DNA of 5,818 nt from JAKSCF01 sp028279945 (lineage in GTDB: Bacteria > Bacillota > Clostridia > Peptostreptococcales > JAAYPU01). The stretch spans positions 1 through 5,818 of the forward strand of contig JANQMT010000154.1 in the NCBI GenBank assembly GCA_028279945.1. Direction: 5' to 3'. A program made the position numbers and the translations under genes. Position 1 is the stretch's first letter. Each line of letters begins with the position of its first letter. Positions 5,467 through 5,818 of this stretch are shown here, piece after piece. Below the pieces are notes generated by a model, which made no database searches, had not been told where the DNA came from, and saw only the letters and a list, made by a program, of their open reading frames with translations.

Positions 5467-5818
5467 ATGATTGAGTATCATAAGTCATTAGAAAAATATT
5501 GGAGAAAATTTGTTGAAGAGAACCTGATAGATGCAAATGTAAGGCCTTTTATTGCAGAATCATGGAGGAGAAGCAAACAATACGGTTTAAATCCTATGAG
5601 AGGCGGAATTGGAAAGAAAATCAGTGAGAGTATGTTTCAAAAAATAATCGAGGAGAATAGAGAATTAATAGTGGTTGCTCGATCCATAATGGAGAAATTG
5701 TATAAAATTGTTGAAGGTTCTAATTTTTTGATTATGCTTACGGATAAAGAAAGTAATATTTTAGAAGTTACTTCCCATGAAAGTATTATAGATACTGTAA
5801 AAGGTCAAAATTTCTTAA
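5467..5818 (+). CDS. sigma-54-dependent activator, N-terminal part (cut by window end)
   Basis: The frame is open from 5467 to the window edge, 117 codons without a stop. The first 45 residues contain RPFIAESWRRSKQYGLNP (26-43), matching the SWxRSxxxGLxP signature at the start of AcoR-type regulators. From about residue 70 a GAF-like sensor begins (LIMLTDKESNILEVTS as its first strands). Full members continue with an AAA+ domain carrying GAFTGA and a Fis-type helix-turn-helix; both would lie beyond 5818 and are not seen. The start is set by GAGGAGGG at 5451-5458. It follows the aor operon terminator in the same direction, and the only sigma-54 promoter in the window is that of aor, so it is the likely activator of aor in response to a substrate or redox signal. 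The final call rests on the N-terminus and the context. Confidence 0.8.
   Translation, partial: MIEYHKSLEKYWRKFVEENLIDANVRPFIAESWRRSKQYGLNPMRGGIGKKISESMFQKIIEENRELIVVARSIMEKLYKIVEGSNFLIMLTDKESNILEVTSHESIIDTVKGQNFL

Overview
The window looks like chromosomal DNA from a low-GC anaerobic Firmicute, probably a clostridial relative. The evidence is AT-rich intergenic DNA, strong AGGAGG-type ribosome binding sites, a tungsten-type aldehyde:ferredoxin oxidoreductase and a clostridial-style IS30 transposase. The genus cannot be named from sequence alone. All credible genes are on the + strand.

Layout. Positions 1-1718 are mobile-element territory. They hold an apparently intact IS30-family transposase (93-1385), then about 330 bases of non-coding DNA with five TTTACAAAAC-type repeats at an exact 20-base period (1571-1660). 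That array resembles the multiple transposase-binding sites at IS21-family ends, so it may be a remnant of a second element. Its right edge coincides with a perfect TTGACA -35 box that drives the next operon. Positions 1713-2329 form a small self-contained unit: promoter, palindromic operator, a four-helix membrane protein (DUF3796-like) and a 69-residue Xre/Cro-type repressor two bases downstream. A 13-base copy of the operator half-site recurs in front of the next gene, a classical bacterial ferritin (2429-2938) that ends in a strong terminator.

Positions 3047-5293 form an aldehyde oxidoreductase operon. It has a near-perfect sigma-54 (-24/-12) promoter, the aor gene, a 23-codon open frame that overlaps both neighbours and has its own good ribosome binding site, a MoaD/ThiS-like sulfur carrier ending in Gly-Gly, and a 13-bp-stem terminator. 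From 5467 to the window edge runs the N-terminal part of a protein resembling AcoR-type sigma-54 enhancer-binding activators. This is the obvious candidate regulator for the sigma-54 promoter 2.3 kb upstream. An 11-base word is shared between the region upstream of that promoter and the activator's own leader.

The likely logic is inducible aldehyde oxidation: the activator senses a signal and opens the sigma-54 promoter, and the sulfur carrier supports the tungsto-/molybdopterin cofactor. The ferritin stores iron and may be under the neighbouring Xre repressor, but this is inferred only from the repeated operator-like word. No CRISPR array, rRNA, tRNA or recognisable defence system was seen. 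The least explained items are the 23-codon frame between aor and the sulfur carrier, the 20-base-phased repeats and the possible Xre-ferritin link.
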